DNA from: Clostridium_AB sp036639235
GTDB taxonomy: Bacteria > Bacillota > Clostridia > Clostridiales > Caloramatoraceae
Length of the DNA: 64,000 bases
Assembly: GCF_036639235.1 (NCBI RefSeq)
Contig: NZ_JAVWJB010000006.1
Coordinates: 1 to 64,000, forward strand
Reading direction: 5' to 3'
The notes under the pieces are model-generated. The model saw only the letters and a list, made by a program, of their open reading frames with translations, was not told where the DNA came from and did not search any database. Every line of letters begins with the position of its first letter. The first letter of the stretch is position 1. Below are positions 53,462-62,936 of this stretch, piece by piece. Both the position numbers and the translations under genes were made by a program.

Positions 53462-56400
53462 TTACCTCTACCTCCCCTTTTATTTTATCCATTGCTACGT
53501 CCTTATTAAGTGTCTTTGTAATCTTATATACATTGTCCTTAAAGCTAGTGTCAAACTGACAAATTGAAGAATACTCACACCACTGACAAGGGGTTTCCTC
53601 CCCATCCTTATATGGCATAACACTAATATCTCCACTTAGCATTTTAGTGCAAAGACCTGATATAAGATTTTTAACGTAGGTTCTTAACGTCTTAAATTCA
53701 TCTATTGTTACAGCATTAGTTGTAGCTGTAAATTCTCCATCCTTCTTAACTGCAACAGGAATAATATTAGACTTAGAAGTTAGTCCATGGTCCATTGCAA
53801 GGGCAAGGTTCATATCCTTAAGTAGAATACCCTCCATTCTAAATTCCTTCATCATCATGTCCCTAGCCTCATCCTCTGAAACCCTAGACTCACATGTAAG
53901 TATAGGCTCATCTAATTTAAAGTAGAACATTCCTCCTGGCGCTGATGGTGTACTTGTTTTCTCATAGCTTTCAAGTATAGCATCTAGATATACAAGTAGC
54001 TGAACCTGAAGTCCGTAGTATACATCTGATAGACTTATTTTTCTCTTAGATGACTTATAGTCAACTATTCTTATATATTTCTCGCCATCTAAATCTGCCT
54101 CATCAAGTCTATCTATTTTACCTACAAGTTCTACCTTCTCCCCATCCTCAAGTTCTATAACAATTGGTGGGAACTTATCATTCGGGCCAAATCCTTCCTC
54201 ATATCCAACAGCATCAAAGTCTCCTGACTTAATGTGGTAGGAAATTATATCTATTGCATTAACAATTAATCTTTTTAGCCTTTTAGAAAGGTATTTATAT
54301 CTTGCTGATGTATTAAGAACATAATCAGGAATCTTCTCTAGCATCTCATCTACTATAAATGCTACAACCTCCTCAATCCACTCCTTAGATACATCACGAA
54401 TATCTTCTCCTTCCTTCTTTATAACATCTGAAAAGTCCTCAAGAACCTTATGCATAAAGCTTCCTATCTCAAGTGACTTAAACCCAAACTCACGTCTCTC
54501 TCGGCCCTTTAGACCATACTTAACGAAATATGAAAATGGACACTTTGAATAGGTTTCTATTTGAGAAACACTTAGTCTACTACTGTTATAAATCTCCTTA
54601 ATCTTCTCCTTTGGAACCTTCTTAACCTGTGTTGTATAGTGAAGCCCTGAAAGCAAATTGTCTATTCTTTCCTTTTCTCCATTATTAATAAACCATCTGT
54701 ATGTATCTAGCCACAGGGGATCTATACCTCCCCCTTCATAATACCTTCTAAGCTTTAGTATCATAGCATTGAAAGTAGGTGCCTTCGTTACAATATTTTC
54801 AATATCAGAATCCTCTTTATCTACTAAGTCACTAGATATTTTTATTTTAGGAAAAACCTTTTTAAGTCTATGTAAAATTATAGACTGTCTAAGGGTCTTT
54901 CCATCATGATCCGCAATTGGATGGGATAATATAAGCTTTTCACTTGCTGATGTTAGGGTTGAATAGATTAGATACTGCTCATTAAATGACTTTTCCCTAG
55001 TATCTATATCTATCTTTATACCTGCTAACCTAATTTCTGCTCTTTCTAGGTCAGATATTATACCCTCATCAACTATAGGAGCTGGGAATACTCCATCATT
55101 TACCCCAAGTATAATAAGCACCTTAGAGCTTTGGGTTCTCATTCTGTCTACTCCTGCTATTAATACACTATCTATAACAGATGGAACTGAACCTATTGTA
55201 CATTCTGAGAATCCTACACTTATAAGATCTATAAAGTCGCTAACTGTTACCTTCTCTTCTCCTAGAATCTCAACTGTCTGATCAAGTACCTCAACTAATA
55301 TATCAAAAACCTGTGAGTATTCTCTAGCTAGTAGGATTTCTCCCTTAGCGTTAAATTCATCTATAATCTCCGTAACCTTTTTGTCTACACCAATTGAAAG
55401 TAGGAATTCATAAAGTCCACGGCACATATCACGTGCAGACTCTGCACCTTTTAATATAGTGTGAAGATTATCTAGTGGAGTTATAACCCTATTTCTAACA
55501 TCATTAATTCTAATAAGTAGAGCCTTCTCCTCCTCAGAATCCTCACCTTCAATTCTACGGTTAGAATATACTGTAAAGGGCTCTTTCCACCTATTTCCCC
55601 TAATTCCGTTTTCAATAACATAGTTCTCTAGAATATTAATATCCTCACTACTTACATCTAGAAGACCTGACTTAAGATATGTAAATACACCTTCATAACT
55701 CCAACGCCTTTTTTGAACCTCAAGTGCTGAAATTAATAAAACAACTATTGGATTCTTTAAGGCTTCCTTTTTCTTATCAACATATATAGGAATATTGTTT
55801 TCCTCAAATATGCTACGAACTAAGGGTTCATATGTATCCATATTTCTAGCTACAACCCCAATGTCCTTATATCTATATCCATTGTCACGTACAAGGGATA
55901 CTATTTTACTAGCTGCTGATGTAACTTCTGAATATAGATTAGATCCTGTAAAAATCTCTATATCATTTGTTTCATCCTTATATGGAACAAATGGAAATCT
56001 AAATGCATACCTTTCAAGATGGGTTAATTCTGTGCTTCCACTATGACGAGTTTCTGCTTCTAGTAAATTTAAGTCCACAGGTTTATTGTATGATATATTG
56101 ATTTTCTCACATATTTTAAGAAGTCTTTCTTCAAACTCCCTACTACTTGCAAATATATCAAAGCTTCCTTTACTTCCCTTAATATCACCTGTAATAGTAA
56201 TATTAACTTCCTTAGCCTTAATTAGAATCTTCTCAAGTACATTTAGCTGAATAGGGTTCATTCCCTCAAATCCATCTACATACACTATTGCATCATCTAA
56301 ATATGTACACTCCTCAATCTTCCTTGATAGTATCTCCATTTCATCCTCTTCATCTATATAGGAATCATGAAGCCTTTCATTAAAAAGTTCTAGTATCTTT

Positions 56401-56876
56401 GATATATCCTGAAGTTTACCCTTTAATGTATCCGAATCAATCTTACTACTTACCTCTTCAACAACATCACTTTCAACATCGAATCTTTTAAATTCCTTAA
56501 TTATTGATGATATTGAAGGTATTATTCCTGTTTTAATAGATGACTTTGTGAATATTTGAAGCTTTCCCTTTAGTGAGGATAGAACGTTATAAATAAGCAT
56601 AGACCTACCACTTGAATTAATATGTCTATGTGAAAGACCTCCAACCTCAGTAAACACTCTATTACCAAGGGTTCTAAAACTTAGAACCTCTGCCTTAAAG
56701 TCTCTATCATTATTAACAATACTTAGCATTTTACTTTCACTGCTAAATGTTAACTGCTCTGGAACTAGAAGAATGTATTTACTGCCACGGTTTTCCTCTA
56801 GGTCTTTTTTTATGTTATTAAGGCAGTAGGTTGTTTTTCCCCTACCACTTCTTCCAAATATAAATTTCAGACCCAT
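53454..56876 (-). CDS. addB: ATP-dependent helicase/nuclease subunit B
   Basis: Second AddAB subunit, 1140 aa. Walker A FGRSGRGKTTYC is at the N-terminus; the middle has an inactive UvrD-like helicase part. The C-terminal nuclease has RIVDYKSSKRK, and the cysteines CPFSYF and CQWCEYSSIC hold the [4Fe-4S] cluster that is specific to AddB. First gene of a five-gene minus-strand operon addB-addA-isochorismatase-sbcD-sbcC. Confidence 0.97.
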   Translation of the reverse strand: MGLKFIFGRSGRGKTTYCLNNIKKDLEENRGSKYILLVPEQLTFSSESKMLSIVNNDRDFKAEVLSFRTLGNRVFTEVGGLSHRHINSSGRSMLIYNVLSSLKGKLQIFTKSSIKTGIIPSISSIIKEFKRFDVESDVVEEVSSKIDSDTLKGKLQDISKILELFNERLHDSYIDEEDEMEILSRKIEECTYLDDAIVYVDGFEGMNPIQLNVLEKILIKAKEVNITITGDIKGSKGSFDIFASSREFEERLLKICEKINISYNKPVDLNLLEAETRHSGSTELTHLERYAFRFPFVPYKDETNDIEIFTGSNLYSEVTSAASKIVSLVRDNGYRYKDIGVVARNMDTYEPLVRSIFEENNIPIYVDKKKEALKNPIVVLLISALEVQKRRWSYEGVFTYLKSGLLDVSSEDINILENYVIENGIRGNRWKEPFTVYSNRRIEGEDSEEEKALLIRINDVRNRVITPLDNLHTILKGAESARDMCRGLYEFLLSIGVDKKVTEIIDEFNAKGEILLAREYSQVFDILVEVLDQTVEILGEEKVTVSDFIDLISVGFSECTIGSVPSVIDSVLIAGVDRMRTQSSKVLIILGVNDGVFPAPIVDEGIISDLERAEIRLAGIKIDIDTREKSFNEQYLIYSTLTSASEKLILSHPIADHDGKTLRQSIILHRLKKVFPKIKISSDLVDKEDSDIENIVTKAPTFNAMILKLRRYYEGGGIDPLWLDTYRWFINNGEKERIDNLLSGLHYTTQVKKVPKEKIKEIYNSSRLSVSQIETYSKCPFSYFVKYGLKGRERREFGFKSLEIGSFMHKVLEDFSDVIKKEGEDIRDVSKEWIEEVVAFIVDEMLEKIPDYVLNTSARYKYLSKRLKRLIVNAIDIISYHIKSGDFDAVGYEEGFGPNDKFPPIVIELEDGEKVELVGKIDRLDEADLDGEKYIRIVDYKSSKRKISLSDVYYGLQVQLLVYLDAILESYEKTSTPSAPGGMFYFKLDEPILTCESRVSEDEARDMMMKEFRMEGILLKDMNLALAMDHGLTSKSNIIPVAVKKDGEFTATTNAVTIDEFKTLRTYVKNLISGLCTKMLSGDISVMPYKDGEETPCQWCEYSSICQFDTSFKDNVYKITKTLNKDVAMDKIKGEVEVNE

Positions 56877-57093
56877 TATAAGCCTCCTAAATTGTAAATT
56901 TCATATAATATAATTTTACCATACTATTACAAAAACCATATATAATTAAGGGAATTTATTAATATCTCAAAATATAAAAAATAGCACTAGAATGTATTCT
57001 AATGCTTAAATTTTAAAATTAAATTAATGTGTATAAAAACTTTCTATATGGGTAAACTTATTAATGAAACAGCTTCCCATAGTTTTATCCCCA

Positions 57094-57130
57094 AAGGACA
57101 TGGATTGATCCCCCATCAATTCATGTCCTT
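57094..57130 (-). terminator. long hairpin after rimI
   Basis: Sixteen-bp stem AAGGACATGAATTGAT/ATCAATCCATGTCCTT (minus strand, one mismatch or G-U) with a five-base loop, starting seven bases after the rimI stop. No U-run follows (TGGGG), so it may be a 3' stabiliser or a processing site rather than a simple terminator. Confidence 0.65.
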
Positions 57131-57137
57131 CCCCATT

Positions 57138-57593
57138 TTAATTTTGAATTTCGTAATTCCACATAATAAGAGCATCCTCACCAGTATCCTGATAATACCC
57201 CTTTCTTGTAGCAACTCCTACGAATCCATATTTCTTATATAAATTAACAGCCGGGGTATTACTAACCCTAACTTCAAGTGTCATAGCCGACATATTAGAT
57301 TCTTTAGCTATTTTCATCATATCTTCAACTATAATGTTTCCATATCCACGTCCTCTGTAATCAGGGTGTACTGCAATATTAGTTATATGTACCTCATCAA
57401 ATAGCAGCCACATGCCACCATATGCTATAACACGATTATCGCATCTTATAACCCTATACAGTGCATTTTTGTTGTTAGTAAGCTCTAATGTAAATGCATT
57501 AACACTCCAAGGTGTCTTAAAGCTTAGTGTTTCTATTTCAACAACATCCTCAATATCTTCTACCCTCATAGTATCTACAATATAATCTTCCAA
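57138..57593 (-). CDS. rimI: ribosomal protein S18 alanine N-acetyltransferase-like
   Basis: GNAT acetyltransferase of 151 aa, with the acetyl-CoA loop VHPDYRGRGYGNIIVEDMM and the C-terminal SNTPAVNLYKKYGF. RimI acetylates the N-terminus of S18, and its gene is often next to tsaB. It follows tsaB by six bases. GNAT function is sure, the S18 substrate follows from context. Confidence 0.92.
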   Translation of the reverse strand: MEDYIVDTMRVEDIEDVVEIETLSFKTPWSVNAFTLELTNNKNALYRVIRCDNRVIAYGGMWLLFDEVHITNIAVHPDYRGRGYGNIIVEDMMKIAKESNMSAMTLEVRVSNTPAVNLYKKYGFVGVATRKGYYQDTGEDALIMWNYEIQN

Positions 57594-57599
57594 GGCAAT

Positions 57600-58307
57600 C
57601 TACTCCTTACCGTGTTTTTTCTCATACTCTCTTTCTGCCTGTGAGGCTCTTAAGTATAATGGTCCATATGTAAATATATCGTCTGAATGTCCCATTTCTA
57701 GCCTCTTAATTCCAAGAAGTCCAAGACTTGATGCCCTAGGGTCGTTATTCATTGAAAGTGCAAACTTAGCCCTTTGCCCTAAATATTCACTAATCTTATC
57801 TCTATGAAGATGAACTCCATCTCCACAAAATAATATATCTCCATTAACTGACTTTAGCTTTTCTAGTAATTCATCTATATGAAGTGCATCATAATCAAGA
57901 ACCATGCTAATCTCAGATTCATCACCTTTATAAAGTCCTGTATATACATTGTCCCTTAATGCATCTAAAACTGGACACACAAGTCCACAGAAGCCTATAT
58001 TCTGATAAGCAAGTGTATCAAGACATGAGATTCCAAGGAAGCCCTTATCTGTTCCCTGAACAAGTCCCTTAGCAGTTGATGCTCCTATTCTAAGACCTGT
58101 AAAGGAACCAGGTCCTCCTGATACTACAACAGAATCAATAGACTTCATATCTATTGAAAGCATTGAAAGTGCGTTTTGCACCATTGGAAATAATACTGTT
58201 GAATGTTGAAGCTTATAATTTAAAAATAATTCTACCTCAACCTTATTATCATTAACTATAGCAACTGATGCTACTGAAGTTGATGTTTCTATTGCAATAA
58301 CTCTCAT
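57600..58307 (-). CDS. tsaB: tRNA threonylcarbamoyladenosine biosynthesis protein TsaB
   Basis: ASKHA-fold partner of TsaD, 235 aa: IAIETSTSVASVAIV at the start, HSTVLFPMVQNAL, and VVSGGPGSFTGLRIGASTAKG. It does not itself catalyse but completes the TsaBDE complex. Located 11 bases after tsaE. Confidence 0.95.
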   Translation of the reverse strand: MRVIAIETSTSVASVAIVNDNKVEVELFLNYKLQHSTVLFPMVQNALSMLSIDMKSIDSVVVSGGPGSFTGLRIGASTAKGLVQGTDKGFLGISCLDTLAYQNIGFCGLVCPVLDALRDNVYTGLYKGDESEISMVLDYDALHIDELLEKLKSVNGDILFCGDGVHLHRDKISEYLGQRAKFALSMNNDPRASSLGLLGIKRLEMGHSDDIFTYGPLYLRASQAEREYEKKHGKE

Positions 58308-58318
58308 ATATCCTCCAT

Positions 58319-58744
58319 CTAAAGGGCAAAACTCGCCCCAGTAATTTCAATCTCTCTATTATTATCATCAAGTTTTTTAATTACTATATCTATAGTATTC
58401 TCAGGTAAAAGCTCCTTTACAATGTCTGACCACTCAATAATGCATATCCCATCACCAAATAGATATTCATCAAATCCGATGTCATACATCTGCTCTATAT
58501 ACTCAATTCTATATACATCAAAGTGATATAAATTAATATCACCTCTATACTCGTTTACAATTGTAAATGTAGGACTTGTAACATAATCATCAACATTAAG
58601 TCCCATGGCTATTCCCTTAGTAAAATGGGTTTTCCCAGCACCAAGGTCTCCGTTTAGGGTTAAAATATCCCCTCTTTTTAAGTTCTGTCCTATTTTCTTA
58701 CCAAGTTCTATTGTTTCATTTTCACTTGAAGTATTATATATCAA
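58319..58744 (-). CDS. tsaE: tRNA threonylcarbamoyladenosine biosynthesis ATPase TsaE
   Basis: A 141-aa P-loop ATPase: Walker A LNGDLGAGKTHFTKGIA, SPTFTIVNEY and the YHFDVYR motif of the YjeE family. It drives turnover of the t6A complex. First gene of tsaE-tsaB-rimI. Confidence 0.96.
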   Translation of the reverse strand: MIYNTSSENETIELGKKIGQNLKRGDILTLNGDLGAGKTHFTKGIAMGLNVDDYVTSPTFTIVNEYRGDINLYHFDVYRIEYIEQMYDIGFDEYLFGDGICIIEWSDIVKELLPENTIDIVIKKLDDNNREIEITGASFAL

Positions 58745-58810
58745 TTAATTCACCTTCTTAAAATAAGTCTACAAATAATTTTATCATAAACCTTAATTAT
58801 TTAAAAATAA

Positions 58811-58830
58811 AAAGGGGCAACTGCCCCTTT
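58811..58830. terminator. terminator between lepB and tsaE
   Basis: Eight-bp stem AAAGGGGC/GCCCCTTT with a four-base loop; A and T flanks make it usable in both directions, mainly for lepB. Confidence 0.82.
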
Positions 58831-58896
58831 AATTAACATTTTGAGTATGAAATTTAAAATAAAACATATGAAAGCAGGCTTTCGTAAAATTATATT

Positions 58897-59412
58897 CTAG
58901 TTCATTAACCTAAATGAAGGATTAAGTCTTAGGTAAATCTCTGATTTGATCTGACTCATATCAACTAGCCCCACCTCAGTATATCTACTGTCTACACTAT
59001 TATCCCTATTATCTCCCATAACAAAATACTTATTATCTGGAATCTTAATCTCATCTATTTCCATTGTTTCCTGTGGTGGATTAATATAATCCTCTTGAAT
59101 CTTCTTCCCGTTAAGAATTACATCCATGCCTTTAATACTTATTGTATCCCCAGGTACTCCTATTATTCTCTTTATATAAAGACTTCCATTTGGAGCCTGA
59201 AAAACAATAACCTCACCATGTTTAGGATTTTCACCATTATACTTTTTACCAATCATAAGATCATTGTGATGTAGGGTGTTTTCCATTGATTCTCCATCAA
59301 CCCTAAATGGAACAATATATCTTGGAACAAAGTATCCTATAGCAATTTGAAGTAATATAAAACCTATTATTATCCATTTATAATCATTTAAAAAGCTTTT
59401 AATCTTTCCCAT
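58897..59412 (-). CDS. lepB: signal peptidase I
   Basis: Cleaves signal peptides outside the membrane. The 171-aa protein has one N-terminal membrane helix (residues 12-29), the catalytic serine in RVDGESMENTL, the lysine in LYIKRIIGVPGD and the C-terminal VMGDNRDNSVDSR. This is the short Gram-positive type. Confidence 0.96.
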   Translation of the reverse strand: MGKIKSFLNDYKWIIIGFILLQIAIGYFVPRYIVPFRVDGESMENTLHHNDLMIGKKYNGENPKHGEVIVFQAPNGSLYIKRIIGVPGDTISIKGMDVILNGKKIQEDYINPPQETMEIDEIKIPDNKYFVMGDNRDNSVDSRYTEVGLVDMSQIKSEIYLRLNPSFRLMN

Positions 59413-59521
59413 ATAATTTATGTCCTTCCATTTATATCTTTATAAATATAATATAGCAAAAACATAACTCATTCAAATTTTTATTTATAAATAGTCTTCT
59501 TCTTCACTTATAATTCTATAT

Positions 59522-60976
59522 CTACTGGTTTATAGAGTTAATATTAATAAAATAATTATTGCTATTTAACTTTATATTTTCCCTATTCAAAAGTGATGGT
59601 ACTAGGAATATGCTTTTCCTTCCTCCTAGATTATCCATATGTGATGAATATCTATTTTTAGATGAAGTAATATATTCAATAGGTGCTACCACATTAACAG
59701 AATCAATATTTTTTTCTGCTATATTACCTTGAAGAATAAATAAATTTCCTCCCTCATGTAGAAACTCCTTAGATAATTTTAAACTATTATTAAACACTGG
59801 TTTGTTTACCTTAACCTTAAATGTTTTTCTTTCCCTGTCCATAGATGATGGGAACCAATGTATAGTATTTGAATTTAAATATGTTCCATTTAGCCTTGAA
59901 TAGGCAGTTAATCCTTTTTCACTATTAAATATATTAATATCTCCTCCATAAACAATTTCTACAACCCTTGATTCCATAGGTTTTATAGGTTTATTAAGCT
60001 TTATTCTTACTAAATTGTTTTTATGGGTAAACTCTAACCTCTCATTATAAGAAACTATACTACCTACCTTAAATGTATTGCTAAGCATTAGATCTACTGT
60101 AGACATTGGGGTTTTTGATTTATTCTTTATCTTTATATAACAGCTATTCTCAAAGTTTTCACATAGCTTTATGTTCATATTATAGGCATCTATTACAACG
60201 TAATTTTTAATAGTATCTGAATCTTGTCTATCACTTAACTTTGGATAAAGGTCTATATATCTAAAAATAAACAATCCCATAAATATTAATATAGCAATAA
60301 TAAAATAAATATATTTAATATCCCTTTTATGTTTTGTATAAATTATTGTTAACAGCAGTAACCCTATAAAAAGAATTATTATAACCTTATTAAAAATAAA
60401 AACCCCGTCAATTTTACTTATGAAATAATTAGAAAAGAATATAGACTCATATTTTGTAAAGCAGTAAATAGCTCCTAGATAAACAAAGGACATTATAAAA
60501 CTAACCTTCTTATTAACATAATAGGATAAAAATAAACTAATTACCCCTGATAGGGTTAAAAATACACCATACTCAATTAGTATTTCTACTCCTATAAGGA
60601 TTAAATACCTATAGGTAAACCCTGAAAAAACAAAATAATGTACTACCATTATTATTATTTGTATTAAGGCCAATGATAGTGCAGTTATTTTTACAACAAC
60701 TATCTTTAATATAACCTTCTCATATACAGATGCTTTATAAGAATCCTTATCTTCTTCTGTCCTATTAATAAATATTAAATAAACCATGAAACACATTATA
60801 GGAAGTAAATACTTATAACTTATATCAAGATAAGCTCTAAATGTATTAACCCTACTCTCGTCTAAATAATATCCATATAGGTTTACAGTAACTAATGCAA
60901 ATCCTATCCATAGATATATAGCTTTTTTGTATATATCCTTTATATAAAACTTAAATAAAGCCCATATTCTTACCAT
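59522..60976 (-). CDS. membrane protein with M1-aminopeptidase-like N domain but no catalytic part
   Basis: A 484-aa protein. The first half has seven or eight hydrophobic helices like an ABC-2-type permease. Residues about 255-484 are extracytoplasmic, beta-rich, with HWFPSSMDRERKTFKVKVNKP, which resembles the WFP motif in the N-terminal saddle of M1 metallopeptidases. Proteins that fuse permease and M1 peptidase are common in Bacteroidetes and Firmicutes, but this one stops before a HExxH catalytic domain; 109 bases remain to lepB and none continue it. Start at ATG 60974-60976 with AGGGGG upstream. No ATPase partner nearby. Confidence 0.6.
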   Translation of the reverse strand: MVRIWALFKFYIKDIYKKAIYLWIGFALVTVNLYGYYLDESRVNTFRAYLDISYKYLLPIMCFMVYLIFINRTEEDKDSYKASVYEKVILKIVVVKITALSLALIQIIIMVVHYFVFSGFTYRYLILIGVEILIEYGVFLTLSGVISLFLSYYVNKKVSFIMSFVYLGAIYCFTKYESIFFSNYFISKIDGVFIFNKVIIILFIGLLLLTIIYTKHKRDIKYIYFIIAILIFMGLFIFRYIDLYPKLSDRQDSDTIKNYVVIDAYNMNIKLCENFENSCYIKIKNKSKTPMSTVDLMLSNTFKVGSIVSYNERLEFTHKNNLVRIKLNKPIKPMESRVVEIVYGGDINIFNSEKGLTAYSRLNGTYLNSNTIHWFPSSMDRERKTFKVKVNKPVFNNSLKLSKEFLHEGGNLFILQGNIAEKNIDSVNVVAPIEYITSSKNRYSSHMDNLGGRKSIFLVPSLLNRENIKLNSNNYFININSINQ

Positions 60977-61132
60977 AACTCCCCCTAAATAATAATGAGG
61001 TTTTAATCTATATAAACCGATTTTCTCCATATAGTCATTGTTATAATATATGAATTCTGTATTTATAATTATTATATCTCAACTAGCTAAGGAAAGTGAT
61101 AAACTATATTTATCTCACTTAAGGAGGACATT

Positions 61133-62350
61133 ATGTTTAAGAAAATATTTTATGGATGGTATATAGTACTTTCAGGATTCCTATTAATGCTTACTGTTTA
61201 TGTACTTTGTATTAGCTGTTCAAGTCTATTTATAAAACCTGTTTCTCAGTCGCTTAACTTCTCACGTGGTGAGTTTTCTTTCTCAACTACTATTCTAATG
61301 ATTAGTTATATGATTTTCTCTGTTATAGTAGGCAAAATATCTAAACCTAGAAATATTAAAGGAATTATAATTATTTCTATTTTACTAACTTCACTTAGCT
61401 TTTTAGGATATTTTATTTCGACTAATATATTTATGTTTTACATATTTTCATTTATAGCTGGTATTGGTGTTAGTGGAAGTACTATTATTCCTATATCAAT
61501 ACTTATAACTAACTGGTTCCATAAAAAAAGAGGGTTAGCACTTGCCCTTGCTCTAACTGGAAGTGGTGTTGGAGGGGCTATTTTTAGTCCTGTTATAAAT
61601 TCTATTATTCAAAATCATGGCTATAAATATGCATATTTAACTCTTTCAATAATATTACTTCTTCTTATTATTCCAGTAGCTATTATTGTTAAGCCATCAC
61701 CTGAATGTATTAATCTTAAGCCTCTTGGATATGACTCTTCAGTTAACCTAGGTAAGTCTAATAAAGAGGGGATATCCCTTAAGGAAGCTCTTAAAAACTA
61801 TAGATTATATATATTTATAGTTTCCTTAGTTATAGTTGGAATAATTGGAAACGGTGTCTTAATTCACTTTTCTGCAGCCCTTACAGACCTAGGATATAGT
61901 GAAACATTTGCAGCAAACTGTCTATCTATTGGTTTACTTTTACTTGTTATAGGTAAGATTATTCAGGGACAAGTTTTTGATAAGTTTTCTATGAAAATTT
62001 CCCTTATATATGGCTGGGTATTCTTTTCATATACTGCATTTGGACTTTTATTTATTAATAATCCTATTATGCTTATTATTTATATAATAGCATTTGGTCT
62101 TGGAGAAGGATTTGTTGTTGTAGCACCACCACTTATGACATCATCCTTCTTTGGAGAAAAGGACTACTCCTCAATATATGGAGTATCTAATATGGCTGTA
62201 GCACTTGGAGGTGCAATAGGTACAAGCTTATCTGGTATAATCTACGACTACTTTGGTAGCTATAGCTTTGCATGGAAGCTTTATTCTGCTTTAGCTCTTA
62301 TTATGCTTATAATATTTTTAGTCCTATCATCAAAAAGTAGATTAAAATAA
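61133..62350 (+). CDS. MFS transporter, oxalate/formate antiporter-like family
   Basis: A 405-aa permease with twelve hydrophobic helices. The start YGWYIVLSGFLLMLTVYV, the SFSTTILMISYMIFSV second helix and the GIGVSGSTIIPISILITNWF segment are typical of the OFA-like (oxalate/formate) MFS group, which carries mono- or dicarboxylates. AGGAGG precedes ATG 61133. Substrate unknown. It is convergent to the DUF1294 gene with repeat copy 3 between. Confidence 0.87.
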   Translation: MFKKIFYGWYIVLSGFLLMLTVYVLCISCSSLFIKPVSQSLNFSRGEFSFSTTILMISYMIFSVIVGKISKPRNIKGIIIISILLTSLSFLGYFISTNIFMFYIFSFIAGIGVSGSTIIPISILITNWFHKKRGLALALALTGSGVGGAIFSPVINSIIQNHGYKYAYLTLSIILLLLIIPVAIIVKPSPECINLKPLGYDSSVNLGKSNKEGISLKEALKNYRLYIFIVSLVIVGIIGNGVLIHFSAALTDLGYSETFAANCLSIGLLLLVIGKIIQGQVFDKFSMKISLIYGWVFFSYTAFGLLFINNPIMLIIYIIAFGLGEGFVVVAPPLMTSSFFGEKDYSSIYGVSNMAVALGGAIGTSLSGIIYDYFGSYSFAWKLYSALALIMLIIFLVLSSKSRLK

Positions 62351-62381
62351 CATAATCTAAAACTAAGCATGAAATATAAAA

Positions 62382-62404
62382 AGTGGACAATACTCTTGTC
62401 CACT
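62382..62404 (+). terminator. terminator hairpin after the MFS gene
   Basis: Nine-bp stem AGTGGACAA/TTGTCCACT with a five-base loop, 32 bases after the MFS stop. T-run absent, so moderate. Confidence 0.6.
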
Positions 62405-62416
62405 CAGATTGTTCAG

Positions 62417-62615
62417 AAATAAATATTCTTTAAAATATTTATTTGTCTTATAAAGAAATTTAAATCCATGGTCAAGGGGGGACCTGTACCAACCCTGACC
62501 ATACCTTTCAAGGGATCAAGTGACGCTACAGCGTCGAACAGTAGCTTTAGCACCCCTTGGCAAAACTCATAAAAACAAATTTTTTATGACAGGCTGCTGA
62601 CTTTGTCAACAGCCT
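62417..62615. repeat. dispersed structured repeat, copy 3 (complete)
   Basis: Same modules and order as copy 2: hairpin AAATAAATATT/AATATTTATTT, TTATAAAGAAATTTAAAT, ATGGTC/GACCAT stem, TGACGCTACAGCGTCG, GTAGCTTTAGCACCCCTTGG, CATAAAAA/TTTTTATG stem, AGGCTGCTGAC-TTT-GTCAACAGCCT. It lies 16 bases after the DUF1294 stop. Sequence identity to copy 2 is high in the constant parts while the first hairpin is entirely different but still paired. Confidence 0.9.
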
Positions 62616-62631
62616 AAGTGTGCAGTAATGA

Positions 62632-62898
62632 TTACTTTCCTATTATGGTCGCTGCTATGCATAGCTGAATAAACATCATAACTGGAAGACCAATTGAAAA
62701 TTTAAGGTCATTAACCTTATGTCTATAAAGCCTCATACCTAGAAATGATCCAAGACTTCCACCAATAAGTGCAATTAAAAGAAGCGTCTTCTCACTAATT
62801 CTCCACTTCTTCTTAATGGCACGTCTTTTGTCTATATACATAGTTAAAAACCCTAAAACATTAATTAAAAATAAATAGTTATATACAATTCCCCTCAT
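62632..62898 (-). CDS. DUF1294 membrane protein
   Basis: An 88-aa protein with three hydrophobic helices. The DUF1294 pattern is clear: LGFLTMYIDKRRAIKKKWRI, the LLIALIGGSLGSFLGMRLYRHK turn. Function unknown for the family. Follows the GNAT gene by 38 bases. Confidence 0.88.
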   Translation of the reverse strand: MRGIVYNYLFLINVLGFLTMYIDKRRAIKKKWRISEKTLLLIALIGGSLGSFLGMRLYRHKVNDLKFSIGLPVMMFIQLCIAATIIGK

Positions 62899-62936
62899 TT
62901 TACCACCTTTAGAATTTTTATATATTATACCATATT

